From Porticoccus sp. (GTDB lineage: Bacteria > Pseudomonadota > Gammaproteobacteria > Pseudomonadales > Porticoccaceae): 41,236 nucleotides of DNA. The translations under genes were made by a program, and so were the position numbers. Below the pieces are notes generated by a model, which was given only the letters and a program-made list of their open reading frames with translations, searched no databases and had not been told where the DNA came from. Shown piece after piece: positions 26,142 through 33,664 of this stretch. Where the stretch lies: positions 1-41,236 of the forward strand of contig JALRJN010000047.1 of NCBI GenBank assembly GCA_023261185.1. Reading direction: 5' to 3'. Within the stretch, counting starts at the first letter, position 1. The number at the start of each line of letters is the position of its first letter.

Positions 26142-28061
26142 TTAATCTCGCTCGAAATAAGTGTAACCGTTCAGGCTATTACTGAACGTCTGCAACATCT
26201 TACGACGTTCCGTGACACTGATTTTACCGGACTTGACCGCCGCCTCAGCGCCCACCCGAAACTGCTCGTACAGCTCCTTGGGGCTGTACTCTACGTAGCT
26301 GAGTACGTCACCGATAGTGTCGCCCTGGATTTCTTCCACAAATTCAAAGTCGCCATCACCATCAATGCGCACACTGACCACGTGAGTATCGCCAAACAGG
26401 TTGTGCAAATCACCCAACGTTTCCTGGTAGGCACCCACCAGGAAAACCCCCAGGTAATATTCCTCACCCTCTTTCAGATCGTGCAGGGGCAGCGTGCGGG
26501 TTTCCCCGTCAGCATTCGCGAACAGGTCCAGCTTGCCGTCGGAATCACAGGTCAGGTCGGCGATCACCGCCTTGTTTTTGGGCTCTTCATCCAGTCGGTG
26601 AATGGGCATGATCGGAAAAATCTGGTCAATGGCCCAGGAATCCGGCAGCGACTGGAACAAACTGAAATTACCGTAGTAAATATCGGCTAGTGCCTCGTCG
26701 AGATTTTGCAGTTCCGGAGGAATACGCCGTAACTTCGGCAACAGCTGACGGGTCCGTTGCAGAATTTCCAGGTAGAGATTTTCCGCCAGTGCCAGCTCAC
26801 GCAAGGTTGCCTGCCCCTGACGGAACATACGGCGCATTTCCTCACGGTAGTGGGCCGCGTCGTTGCAGCACTCCTGAACATTGTCTTCACCCAGCAGGTC
26901 GAGTGTCGCCCAAAGGTTGGTCAGGGATTCCGCACAATCCTCGGGCAGAGCCTCAGGCAGGCCGTTGGATTTAAAATAGCTGACATCGAGAATATTGAAC
27001 AGCAGCAAGGACGAATAGGCGACCGTAGCCCGACCCGACTCGGTAATGATGGTCGGGTGAGGCACATCGTAACTGTCCAGCGCCTCGCTGATGGTCTCGA
27101 CGATGTCCACACAGTACTCTTCCAGAGAGTAGTTCTTGCTGTGGGTTTCGTTGGTGTTGGCACCGGTGTAATCCACCGCCAGGCCGCCGCCGAGGTCGAG
27201 GTAACCGAGGGGCGCACCCTCCTTCACCAGATCCACAAAGTAGCGGCAGGCTTCCTGAACCCCGTCGCGAATATTGCGGATATTGGGGATCTGTGAACCG
27301 ATGTGATAGTGCATCAATTGCAGGCAATGCAGCATATCCGCTTCGCGCAGCTGGTCCACCACCTCAATCAGCTGGGTAATAGTCAGGCCAAACAGCGAGC
27401 GTTCACCGCTGTCTTCAAACCAGTGGCCTTCCACCTTGGCAGCCAGTTTCACGCGCACACCGATCAGCGGCTCAATGCCGAGTCGCTTGCTCTGTTCCAG
27501 AATGATGGCGAGTTCCGAGGGTGTCTCGATCACGAAAAAGCATTTCAGGCCGAGTTTGCGCGCGTGCAAACCCAGCTCAATAAATTCCGCATCCTTGTAG
27601 CCATTACAGACAATACAGGCTTCGCGGTCCCGCAGATGGGACATGGCGATAATCAGTTCCGCCTTACTGCCCGCCTCCAGGCCGTGGTGATACTGACCAC
27701 CGTATTTGGCAATTTCCTCGACCACGTGACACTGCTGGTTCACCTTGATGGGGAACACGCCGCGGTACTCGCCGCGATAGCCCTGCTGTTTGATGGCCGC
27801 GGCAAAGCTCTCGTTGAGGCAGGCGATGCGATCGTCCAGCAGGTTTTCAATGCGCAGCAGCACGGGCATGGCATGGCCGCGATCTTCCAGACCGGCGACG
27901 ATATCCATCAGGGATATGCTCAGGGGACGCTTTTTGCGGGGAATCAGCACCGACATTTCGCCCCTGTCATTCAGGTCGAAATAACCGGCACCCCAATCGT
28001 TGACGCCGTAGAGAATAGCTGAATCAGCTGTACTCCACCCTTTTTGCTCGGGGGCATTCAA
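26142..28061 (-). CDS. speA: Biosynthetic arginine decarboxylase
   Basis: A PLP enzyme converting arginine to agmatine, the entry to polyamines. The 639-residue protein is of normal length: GVFPIKVNQQ with the PLP lysine (Lys106), GLEAGSKAEL, a glycine-rich YLDLGGGLAVDY, ITESGRATVA and CNDAAHYREEM. The only sensible start is TTG 28061, with a weak GGGGAT site about nine bases upstream. The TTG overlaps the stop codon of a short upstream frame (TTGA at 28058-28061), so its translation may depend on that frame. The gap to the next gene is 86 bases. Confidence 0.95.
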   Translation of the reverse strand: MNAPEQKGWSTADSAILYGVNDWGAGYFDLNDRGEMSVLIPRKKRPLSISLMDIVAGLEDRGHAMPVLLRIENLLDDRIACLNESFAAAIKQQGYRGEYRGVFPIKVNQQCHVVEEIAKYGGQYHHGLEAGSKAELIIAMSHLRDREACIVCNGYKDAEFIELGLHARKLGLKCFFVIETPSELAIILEQSKRLGIEPLIGVRVKLAAKVEGHWFEDSGERSLFGLTITQLIEVVDQLREADMLHCLQLMHYHIGSQIPNIRNIRDGVQEACRYFVDLVKEGAPLGYLDLGGGLAVDYTGANTNETHSKNYSLEEYCVDIVETISEALDSYDVPHPTIITESGRATVAYSSLLLFNILDVSYFKSNGLPEALPEDCAESLTNLWATLDLLGEDNVQECCNDAAHYREEMRRMFRQGQATLRELALAENLYLEILQRTRQLLPKLRRIPPELQNLDEALADIYYGNFSLFQSLPDSWAIDQIFPIMPIHRLDEEPKNKAVIADLTCDSDGKLDLFANADGETRTLPLHDLKEGEEYYLGVFLVGAYQETLGDLHNLFGDTHVVSVRIDGDGDFEFVEEIQGDTIGDVLSYVEYSPKELYEQFRVGAEAAVKSGKISVTERRKMLQTFSNSLNGYTYFERD

Positions 28062-28129
28062 TGCTGTATCCCCGGGTTGTCCACGCCAGCAGGCGGCAGT
28101 GGCAGAAAAAACGTCATTATCCTGTTCAT
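28058..28129 (-). CDS. Candidate upstream peptide overlapping the speA start
   Basis: A 23-codon frame begins with ATG 28129, has a GGGGG run eight bases upstream, and ends in a TGA that shares bases with the speA TTG start. The peptide contains FLPLPPAG; a Pro-Pro pair can slow ribosomes. The frame is open further upstream (to about 28264) but only this ATG has a ribosome-site-like sequence. Function is inferred from position alone: it could couple or regulate SpeA translation, as upstream peptides do for other polyamine genes. Confidence 0.4.
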   Translation of the reverse strand: MNRIMTFFLPLPPAGVDNPGIQH

Positions 28130-28410
28130 GATAAGTACCCCCAGAAAAACAGATAGAAGAGCAGTACCACCCTCCGGAGAAACCAGTCTCCGAACCCGAG
28201 CCACAACGGCAAAATTGTTACCCGCTGCAGTCTGAGACAAATCGCAGGGGGGCGCCACTTTCACAAAAAAATATGAACGAGAAAAGACAATTCTAGAACA
28301 GGAAAAAAGAAATTCCGACCCGCCAGTCTCTCGGGGTCACATTGAATTGCCCGCTGAACCCGGCCGCTGATGCCAGCGGCCAGCAAACAAGCCGATTTTG
28401 AGTGACGGTG
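28130..28410. other. Intergenic region between fabY and speA
   Basis: About 280 bases without a gene. It must contain the speA promoter (minus strand), but no strong sigma70 pair was found. It has a perfect 8-bp hairpin GGCCGCTG-ATGC-CAGCGGCC (28362-28381) just after the fabY stop, without a T-run on either side, so it may be a rho-assisted or non-classical terminator for fabY. Confidence 0.5.
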
Positions 28411-30309
28411 TTACGCCATATCCGGCCAGGGATTGGCCTGATCGAACACCACATCGAGCTCATAACCCGGCACAGACATGCCCTGCCGGGTAATTTTGAT
28501 GCCATTTTCCTCAATCACTGGCTCGCCAAAGCGGTAGATGACATCCAGCTGACCACGATCCGCCCTGGCGGCATAGTCAGCTGCGGCCTCACGGGTTTTT
28601 TCGCGCTGTTTCTGGTATTGCGCCATGGCATCGCCATAACGGCGGGCCAGCATGGCTTCAACTTTCTGGGGTGCTACCACTACCGCGGTGGCATTGTTGC
28701 CGCCGAAACCCTTGGAGTTGATAAAGGCCAGCTCCATGCCGCGCTCGCTGGTATCCAGATCCTGCAGCGGATAGCTAAGATGTTTCTGGTGCACATCCTC
28801 GGCGACGGCATCAATGGTTTTGATACCGGGTATCAGCTGGTATTTAAAGGTGCCCAACGCCGCCATCATCTGATCGCCGCTGGCGGAAGAAATGGTGTGG
28901 CCCACATAGGACTTCACCGCGGCCACCGGCCAATCGGATACGCCAAACGCCCCTGCCACCGCATCAAATATTTCCGACTCGGTAACCCGGTTGGCTGGCG
29001 TGCTGGAACCGTGGGCATGGATAAAACTGTGCTCTCGAACCACCTCTTCACCGAAGGCCGCCACGGCGGAAGCCACCGCCTTGGCAAATGACACGTAGTT
29101 ACCGGCACCGGGGGCGGAAATAGATTTTTTCAGGCCATCTGCGTTAATAAACACATCGGACACGGCACCGTGAATATCGGCACCCAGCTCCATCGCCAGG
29201 GCATCGTCCATCAGCACCACAAACTGGGTGCCCTCCGCCAGGGTAAAGCCGCAGTTGTCACCAAAGGGGCGACTGGCACGTCGCCAGTTGGGGATACTGG
29301 AGCCGTCGAGCTTACAGAGCCCCTCATCGGTACCCAGAGCACCCATATTGGTGAAGCCTTCGAAAATTTCCGGTGTCAGGCTGGCCTCGGCATTGCCAAC
29401 GATGGCCACCCGGCGGCGACCACTGCGAATATCCTTGACCGCTGCCTGCAACACGTACAGAAACGACGCACAGGCACCGGTGATGGCCTCGGTGTGGCCA
29501 ACACTGCCCAGCACATAGGCATTCACAAAATCTGCTGGCATGGTATTCAGACCCAGCGCCAGCTGCTTGGAGGTAGTGCGCTCACCCTTGAGACGGTTTT
29601 GCAGCAGGCCACCAAAACCCTCGGGGCCACACTGACCGAACACGCTGGAACCGTAAACACCAATTTCATCCGGGTGCACCGAAGCGGCAATGGTTTCCCA
29701 GGGCACGCCTACGGAATGCAGCGCATCGCTGGCACCGAGCAGGGCCATTTGCAGACCACGGGGATGAAAACGGGAATTGTATTGTTCGGCAGGATCAAAA
29801 CCGGAAGGCAGTTGACCGGCGGCCTGAGCAGCCTGGCTATCGTATACAGGAACCAGGAATTCACCGTTATCCTTGCTGCGCACCTCGAAGCTGCCGTTTT
29901 CGGGTTCTACCTGCCAGTGGCCAGGGACTTTTCCCGGCATATCGCGGCGACCCAGCTTGAAACTGACCTGGCCATCGTCACCCGGCTGCACCTTCACACG
30001 TTTGTGAGCCAGCACCTGGTCGGGATCATAGAGAGAAGTTTCAAGACGGCGGATCAGGGTTCCGTCGAGCACCTGTCCGGCATATTTGGCCGCTACAGCA
30101 GCAAGGTCGAGGCTATTGCCATCGCCATCCCGGTAGCATTCACCGTCCCAGCTCACTAGCGACATCAGGCAGGCCAGCGCGGCAATGGTTTCTTCACGCT
30201 CTTGTGCCGGAAGGGAATCCAGCACCATGCGGCGAAACGCCTGGTGGGAAGAGCTGCGACCGGCGGCATTGTAGCCACCAAAACCGACAATAACGGGTAA
30301 AGCTTGCAT
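28411..30309 (-). CDS. fabY: FabY-type beta-ketoacyl-ACP synthase
   Basis: Condenses acetyl-CoA with malonyl-ACP to begin fatty acid synthesis in Pseudomonas-type bacteria that do not rely on FabH. The 632-residue protein starts PVIVGFGGYNAAGRSS and NSRFHPRGLQM as in P. aeruginosa FabY, with the catalytic cysteine in TGACASFLY (Cys280), the first histidine in HAHGSSTPANR, the second in SYVGHTISSASG, and GFGGNNA near the end. The start is set at ATG 30309 by family alignment; another ATG nine codons upstream has no ribosome site. It is divergent from an AraC-type regulator. Confidence 0.93.
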   Translation of the reverse strand: MQALPVIVGFGGYNAAGRSSSHQAFRRMVLDSLPAQEREETIAALACLMSLVSWDGECYRDGDGNSLDLAAVAAKYAGQVLDGTLIRRLETSLYDPDQVLAHKRVKVQPGDDGQVSFKLGRRDMPGKVPGHWQVEPENGSFEVRSKDNGEFLVPVYDSQAAQAAGQLPSGFDPAEQYNSRFHPRGLQMALLGASDALHSVGVPWETIAASVHPDEIGVYGSSVFGQCGPEGFGGLLQNRLKGERTTSKQLALGLNTMPADFVNAYVLGSVGHTEAITGACASFLYVLQAAVKDIRSGRRRVAIVGNAEASLTPEIFEGFTNMGALGTDEGLCKLDGSSIPNWRRASRPFGDNCGFTLAEGTQFVVLMDDALAMELGADIHGAVSDVFINADGLKKSISAPGAGNYVSFAKAVASAVAAFGEEVVREHSFIHAHGSSTPANRVTESEIFDAVAGAFGVSDWPVAAVKSYVGHTISSASGDQMMAALGTFKYQLIPGIKTIDAVAEDVHQKHLSYPLQDLDTSERGMELAFINSKGFGGNNATAVVVAPQKVEAMLARRYGDAMAQYQKQREKTREAAADYAARADRGQLDVIYRFGEPVIEENGIKITRQGMSVPGYELDVVFDQANPWPDMA

Positions 30310-30344
30310 AGGAAACGGGGTCCTGTAGAACTGCATGAATCAAT

Positions 30345-30417
30345 TGATTGACGCAGTCTATCAATCATCCGTCATTGATTTTTGTTCATTATGGCCATAT
30401 ATTTTCCCATTATGGCC
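30345..30417. promoter_or_regulatory. Shared control region of fabY and the AraC-type regulator
   Basis: The inverted repeat TGATTGA (30345-30351) and TCAATCA (30361-30367) lies 36 bases from the fabY start. A direct repeat CATTATGGCC occurs at 30387-30396 and 30408-30417, exactly 21 bases apart, two helical turns, a spacing typical of AraC half-sites. The second copy covers the probable start codon of the regulator gene, and the repeats may partly reflect repeated Met-Ala codons. Neither ATG has a Shine-Dalgarno sequence. Confidence 0.45.
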
Positions 30418-31428
30418 AAAAAACCCATTAATCCACCAAAACCTCTACAGGTTTGCACTCTGCTGTACCACAACCTGCTCGGCACCAGCGCTACACTTCC
30501 CGTAGAAATGCTGCGTACCGCAGAGGCTGCCGAGCGCGCCATTAACCCCGAGGCAAAAACCATAGCCGCCTGCACCCTGTCCATCGACCGGGAACCGGTG
30601 GACTCCCCCTCCGGTTTTGCCATTCAGCCCTTTGCTACCGTGGACGAAATTGAACACTGCGATATCGTCTGTCTGCCCGCCCTGTGGCGCAACCCGCGAC
30701 CAGCCCTGAAAAAATACCGCGCCTACGTACCCTGGCTGCAACGGCAGGCAAAACAGGGCGCAGTGATGATCGCCGTTGGTACCGGGGTCTGTTTTCTAGC
30801 GGAGGCGGGATTGCTGGACAACCAGCCCGCCACCACCCACTGGCATTACTTCGACCAGTTCCAGAAGGACTACCCGGCGGTGGACCTGAAGCGCCAGTAC
30901 TTCATCACCCAGGCAGGCAACCTGTATTGCGCCGCCAGCGTGAACGCCATGGCAGAACTGATGGTGCACCTTGTGGCTCGGCTTTACGGTCGCCACGCTG
31001 CCACCCAGGTGGAGCGCAACTTCTTTCACGAAATCCGCAGCTCCTTTGAACCCACCAGCTATTTTTCGGACAACGTGGAATATCACCCGGACGAACAGGT
31101 GGTGCAGGCGCAAATCTGGTTCGAAGACAACTTCAGCAAGCCCATCAAAATCAGCGACGTGGCCAAACAGTTCGGCTTCAGCATGCGCACCTTCGACCGG
31201 CGCTTTAAAAACGCCCTTGGCAAAACCCCGCTGCAATATTTACAGCGCACCCGCCTTAACAACGCCCGGGAGCTTTTACAGAAATCGAATTTATCGATCT
31301 CGGAAATTGCTGTTCACTGCGGCTACCAGGATGCGGCGGCGTTCAGCAAAATCTTCCATCGCCAATTTGGCACCTCGCCCATGAAATACCGGGAGACAGT
31401 GAGGGCAAAGTTGTTTAGTGCGCATTGA
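30412..31428 (+). CDS. AraC/GlxA-type transcriptional regulator
   Basis: A regulator of about 338 residues with an N-terminal DJ-1/PfpI-like domain (GlxA type: ETLYHN-like LLYHNLLGTSATLPVEML, then IVCLPALWRNPRPALKK and IAVGTGVCFLAEAGLLD with the nucleophile-elbow Cys) and a C-terminal AraC double helix-turn-helix (about 240-330: IKISDVAKQFGFSMRTFDRR and SISEIAVHCGYQDAAAFSKI, ending FGTSPMKYRE). The start may be ATG 30412 or ATG 30391; neither has a ribosome site, suggesting a leaderless or short-leader transcript. It is divergent from fabY and may control it, which is inference from position. Confidence 0.88.
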   Translation: MAKKPINPPKPLQVCTLLYHNLLGTSATLPVEMLRTAEAAERAINPEAKTIAACTLSIDREPVDSPSGFAIQPFATVDEIEHCDIVCLPALWRNPRPALKKYRAYVPWLQRQAKQGAVMIAVGTGVCFLAEAGLLDNQPATTHWHYFDQFQKDYPAVDLKRQYFITQAGNLYCAASVNAMAELMVHLVARLYGRHAATQVERNFFHEIRSSFEPTSYFSDNVEYHPDEQVVQAQIWFEDNFSKPIKISDVAKQFGFSMRTFDRRFKNALGKTPLQYLQRTRLNNARELLQKSNLSISEIAVHCGYQDAAAFSKIFHRQFGTSPMKYRETVRAKLFSAH

Positions 31429-31749
31429 GCCTATTCTGGGTCTGTTGTGAGATTGCCTCTCAACACCTGCAATGGAATACTGTGCAGACGCCAAACAAGG
31501 ACGCATTGAACGCAAAGGAAGCGCTATCGTGGGCTATTCAACCTCCCCCAACACAGTTTTCACCCCATCCCAGTCTTTTTTTAATATCAGGCAGAAAAAT
31601 GCCCTGATAATCCTGACCCCAAACGAGGGGAAACATAATTATTCTTTTAATATCATTGCGATAGAGAAACCCGGCATTGCCCCGATAACTTATTATAAGG
31701 GCCCCCCGATAATAATGATTATGAGGCCGAAGGCCTCATTAACAGACTG
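31429..31749. other. Repeat-rich gap before the integron cassette
   Basis: No credible gene. Local G+C falls and short symmetric sequences cluster here: CCCC-AAACGA-GGGG near 31618-31630, the direct repeat CCCCGATAA at 31680-31688 and 31704-31712, and the perfect hairpin ATGAGGCC-GAA-GGCCTCAT (31721-31728/31732-31739) without a T-run. It ends at the GTT triplet (31749-31751) into which the cassette is inserted. It may be a decayed recombination region or simply a terminator-rich boundary. Confidence 0.5.
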
Positions 31750-32780
31750 TTAGGGGTCAATTAGGGTTCTAGGCAATGAAAGGAAACGGGATGGACGATT
31801 TTGAAAAGCTCCTGAAACAATGGAAGCAAATATCTAATCGATTACATGGCCAGTTAGGGCCAGTTATGGAAGCGCAGAAGGCGATAGAAAAAGCCTTGCG
31901 CCCAACTCTTGAACTGCAAAAAGCTCTCAAATCACCAATAGACCCCTTCCTAGAGGAGCAAAGAAAACTTCAAAAAGCCTTCGAAAGTATAAAGTTACCC
32001 AACTATCAGTTGCCAGACTTAAACCCTTTTACAAAACAAATTGAACAATACCAAAAATCTCTCAGTGGCATTATTAGTCCAGCCTTTGAGGAATTGCAGC
32101 GCTCTTTTAGAGAGTTGCCTCCAAAAATTCAAGAAGCTCTACTTTTACTTGCTCAGCACGGTTGGTATTTAGATTTTAATATGCCACTACCAAGTCTTTG
32201 GGAAATTAAGAAGGCAATATCCAGTGGTGAAATTGAGGAGGTTGAGGAGGCTCTAGTAGAGTATTTTGAAAGTCAACTGGATGAAATTGAAAAAACAATT
32301 ACTGCTCAGTTTCCCCATAGGTCGCATATCATCAGCTCCGCTATCAAAGCACATCGTAACGGCGAATATTACTTGTCAATCCCTGTGTTGCTAGCGCAAA
32401 CAGACGGGGTTTGTAAAGAAGTGGTAGATCAATACTTATTCATAAAAAAACATAAAAAGCCTCGAACTGCGATTTATGTTGAACAAGTAGCGGCAGACAC
32501 ATACAAGGCAGCATTATTAAGCCCGCTGGCTGCCAGCACACCAATAAGTGCTTCTGAGCATGAACGAGAAGAGGGTTTCAATCTACTCAATAGGCATATG
32601 GTTTTGCATGGAGAGTCATTAGATTACGGAAGCAACATCAACAGTTTGAAAGCTATTTCGCTAATTAATTATGTGTCACAGGCGTTGAAGCCCGATGCAG
32701 ATTACCCCTAACAATGCCGTAAACTCGGACGCATTTTTCGTTCGCTGCGCTCACTGCAAATGCGCCGGTTACGGCTGGCG
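31750..32780 (+). mobile_element. Lone integron gene cassette (about 1.03 kb)
   Basis: The element runs from TTAGGGG at 31750 to the G of GTT at 32780 and carries one gene plus a 3' attC site. The decisive sign is that the first bases next to the insertion point (GTTAGGGGT, 31749-31757) are the exact reverse complement of the R'' end of its attC (ACCCCTAAC, 32704-32712), as expected when a circular cassette is opened at its attC. The gene's stop codon lies inside attC, also typical. Sampled lines are about 40% G+C against mid to high 50s around it. No integrase or second attC was found, so it looks like insertion at a secondary site or a remnant of a chromosomal array. Confidence 0.85.
31791..32711 (+). 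CDS. Cassette-encoded coiled-coil protein with HEPN-like C-terminus
   Basis: A protein of about 306 residues not recognised as a named family. From ATG 31791 (AGGA six bases upstream; ATG 31776 would add five residues): residues about 1-115 are charged, Leu/Gln/Lys-rich and probably coiled coil (EAQKAIEKALRPTLELQKAL). Residues 115-175 include LLAQHGWYLDFNMPLPSLWEI. Residues 180-300 are a helical domain with ISSAIKAHRNGEYYLSIPVL and, near the end, NRHMVLHGESLDYGSNINS. The latter holds R268-x4-H273, the R-x4-6-H signature of HEPN ribonucleases, in the N-R-H-x-x-L-H-G setting common in HEPN proteins of defence and toxin systems. A phage-defence or toxin role is inference. G+C is clearly lower than in neighbouring genes. 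Confidence 0.75.
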   Translation: MDDFEKLLKQWKQISNRLHGQLGPVMEAQKAIEKALRPTLELQKALKSPIDPFLEEQRKLQKAFESIKLPNYQLPDLNPFTKQIEQYQKSLSGIISPAFEELQRSFRELPPKIQEALLLLAQHGWYLDFNMPLPSLWEIKKAISSGEIEEVEEALVEYFESQLDEIEKTITAQFPHRSHIISSAIKAHRNGEYYLSIPVLLAQTDGVCKEVVDQYLFIKKHKKPRTAIYVEQVAADTYKAALLSPLAASTPISASEHEREEGFNLLNRHMVLHGESLDYGSNINSLKAISLINYVSQALKPDADYP

Positions 32781-32787
32781 TTAGAGC
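32704..32787 (+). repeat. attC recombination site of the cassette
   Basis: An imperfect palindrome of about 80 bases. R'' is CCCTAAC (ending 32712). One arm holds GCCGTAA (32716-32722), CGG (32726-32728) and CGCATTT (32730-32736); the other AAATGCG (32758-32764), CCG (32765-32767) and TTACGGC (32769-32775). R' is GTTAGAG (32780-32786). A29-type extrahelical base (A32729) and an unpaired spacer interrupt the stem, as in folded attC sites, and a loop of about 21 bases (32737-32757) closes it. Strand exchange would fall at G/TT (32780/32781). Confidence 0.87.
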
Positions 32788-32854
32788 CTCAGCCACAGAA
32801 GAATGGTGACAGGCTCCAGTGGGCCGACGTGTAACACCAGAAGGGAGACATCAA

Positions 32855-33340
32855 ATGTCATTACAGGAATTCAAGGTCGGGTTAGTGGAGCTGTACCAAG
32901 GTGAGGTGATCGGCGAGGTATTGTTTTCTCGAATGCTCGAGCACTACGGTAGTGCAGACCAACTGTACAAGCTTGGAACGTTGCTTCAACTCGAGACCGA
33001 AGCCAAGGCTCGCCTCCGGCCGGCTCTTATGCAGCTCGGTCTCGACCTCATTGAGCTTGATGAGTCGCGTAATCAGGGAAATGATTTCTATCAAACTTTT
33101 GAAGGCATGGATTGGGAGGCTGCAATGGGGCATCTGGCAACAGTCGTCAAACCATTTGTGCAACGCTACCGTCAGATCGCCGAGTTGGCGCCTCCAGAAT
33201 ACCAGCAACTGGCAAACTCAATGGTCGTACATGAACAGTCGATTCTAGACGCCGCCGAACTCGAGGCAGCGGGCAATGGCGATCGTTCTATGGACGATGT
33301 TGTCAAACAGTTGGTCTTCCCATTGCCGAAGCAAGTCTGA
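32855..33340 (+). CDS. Small helical protein, possibly ferritin-like
   Basis: A 161-residue, mostly helical protein of unknown function. The start is ATG 32855, with AGGGAG seven bases upstream. Acidic and histidine residues fall where a four-helix ferritin-like bundle would place metal ligands: ELYQGEVIGEVLF (about 12-24), LQLETEAKARL (about 43-53) and MVVHEQSILDAAELE (about 131-145). No complete ExxH pair is visible, so iron binding is only a guess. It follows the cassette's attC directly but has no attC of its own, so it is more likely the original chromosomal neighbour of the insertion site than a second cassette. G+C is near the chromosomal value. Confidence 0.65.
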   Translation: MSLQEFKVGLVELYQGEVIGEVLFSRMLEHYGSADQLYKLGTLLQLETEAKARLRPALMQLGLDLIELDESRNQGNDFYQTFEGMDWEAAMGHLATVVKPFVQRYRQIAELAPPEYQQLANSMVVHEQSILDAAELEAAGNGDRSMDDVVKQLVFPLPKQV

Positions 33341-33541
33341 GAGCTTTAGCTATCAATATTCATATGAACGATCGCTGGATCGCAACGACCACTGGCTTTG
33401 AGTGGAAAGCTTCAGGCTGAAGTTCACACTTGGCGTATTCAGGGTATCAACGCTGCCTTGTTATTTTTTTCTGCCATGGATAATCTGGTGAGCAAAGGTC
33501 AGTGGTGATGTCAGGATCAGTTTGTTTCTCGTTTTGATAGT
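33341..33541. other. Intergenic region upstream of the membrane protein-cytochrome pair
   Basis: About 200 bases (part of a 324-base gap) in which I see no gene, terminator with a T-run or repeat of note. The right part of the gap holds the promoter-like region described next. Confidence 0.5.
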
Positions 33542-33575
33542 GCTAACTTGTTAGCGTTGTCTAATCTGTTAAATA
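33542..33575 (+). promoter_or_regulatory. Promoter-like region with palindrome
   Basis: TTGTTA (33548-33553), a 16-base spacer and TAAATA (33570-33575) resemble a sigma70 promoter for the gene at 33665. The inverted repeat GCTAAC-TT-GTTAGC (33542-33555) covers the -35 box and could be a repressor site. No regulator gene is adjacent. Confidence 0.4.
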
Positions 33576-33664
33576 TACAGATCTAAAGCTGAAAAGCCTG
33601 TCAGCCGTGGGATTTGGCCATGGAAAGCGCAACTTAACTAACTATAAAAAAGGACAGGTGTTGC

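Noticed and set aside
29170-30159. A 329-codon plus-strand frame opposite fabY
   Set aside because: Antisense shadow of a conserved gene; no recognisable protein features.
32781-33664. A second integron cassette holding the 32855-33340 gene
   Set aside because: The expected complement of its first bases (GGCTCTAAC) and attC-like arms were not found after the gene.
31429-33664. Integron integrase, attI site or transposase around the cassette
   Set aside because: No tyrosine recombinase or transposase frame and no terminal inverted repeats were found on either strand.
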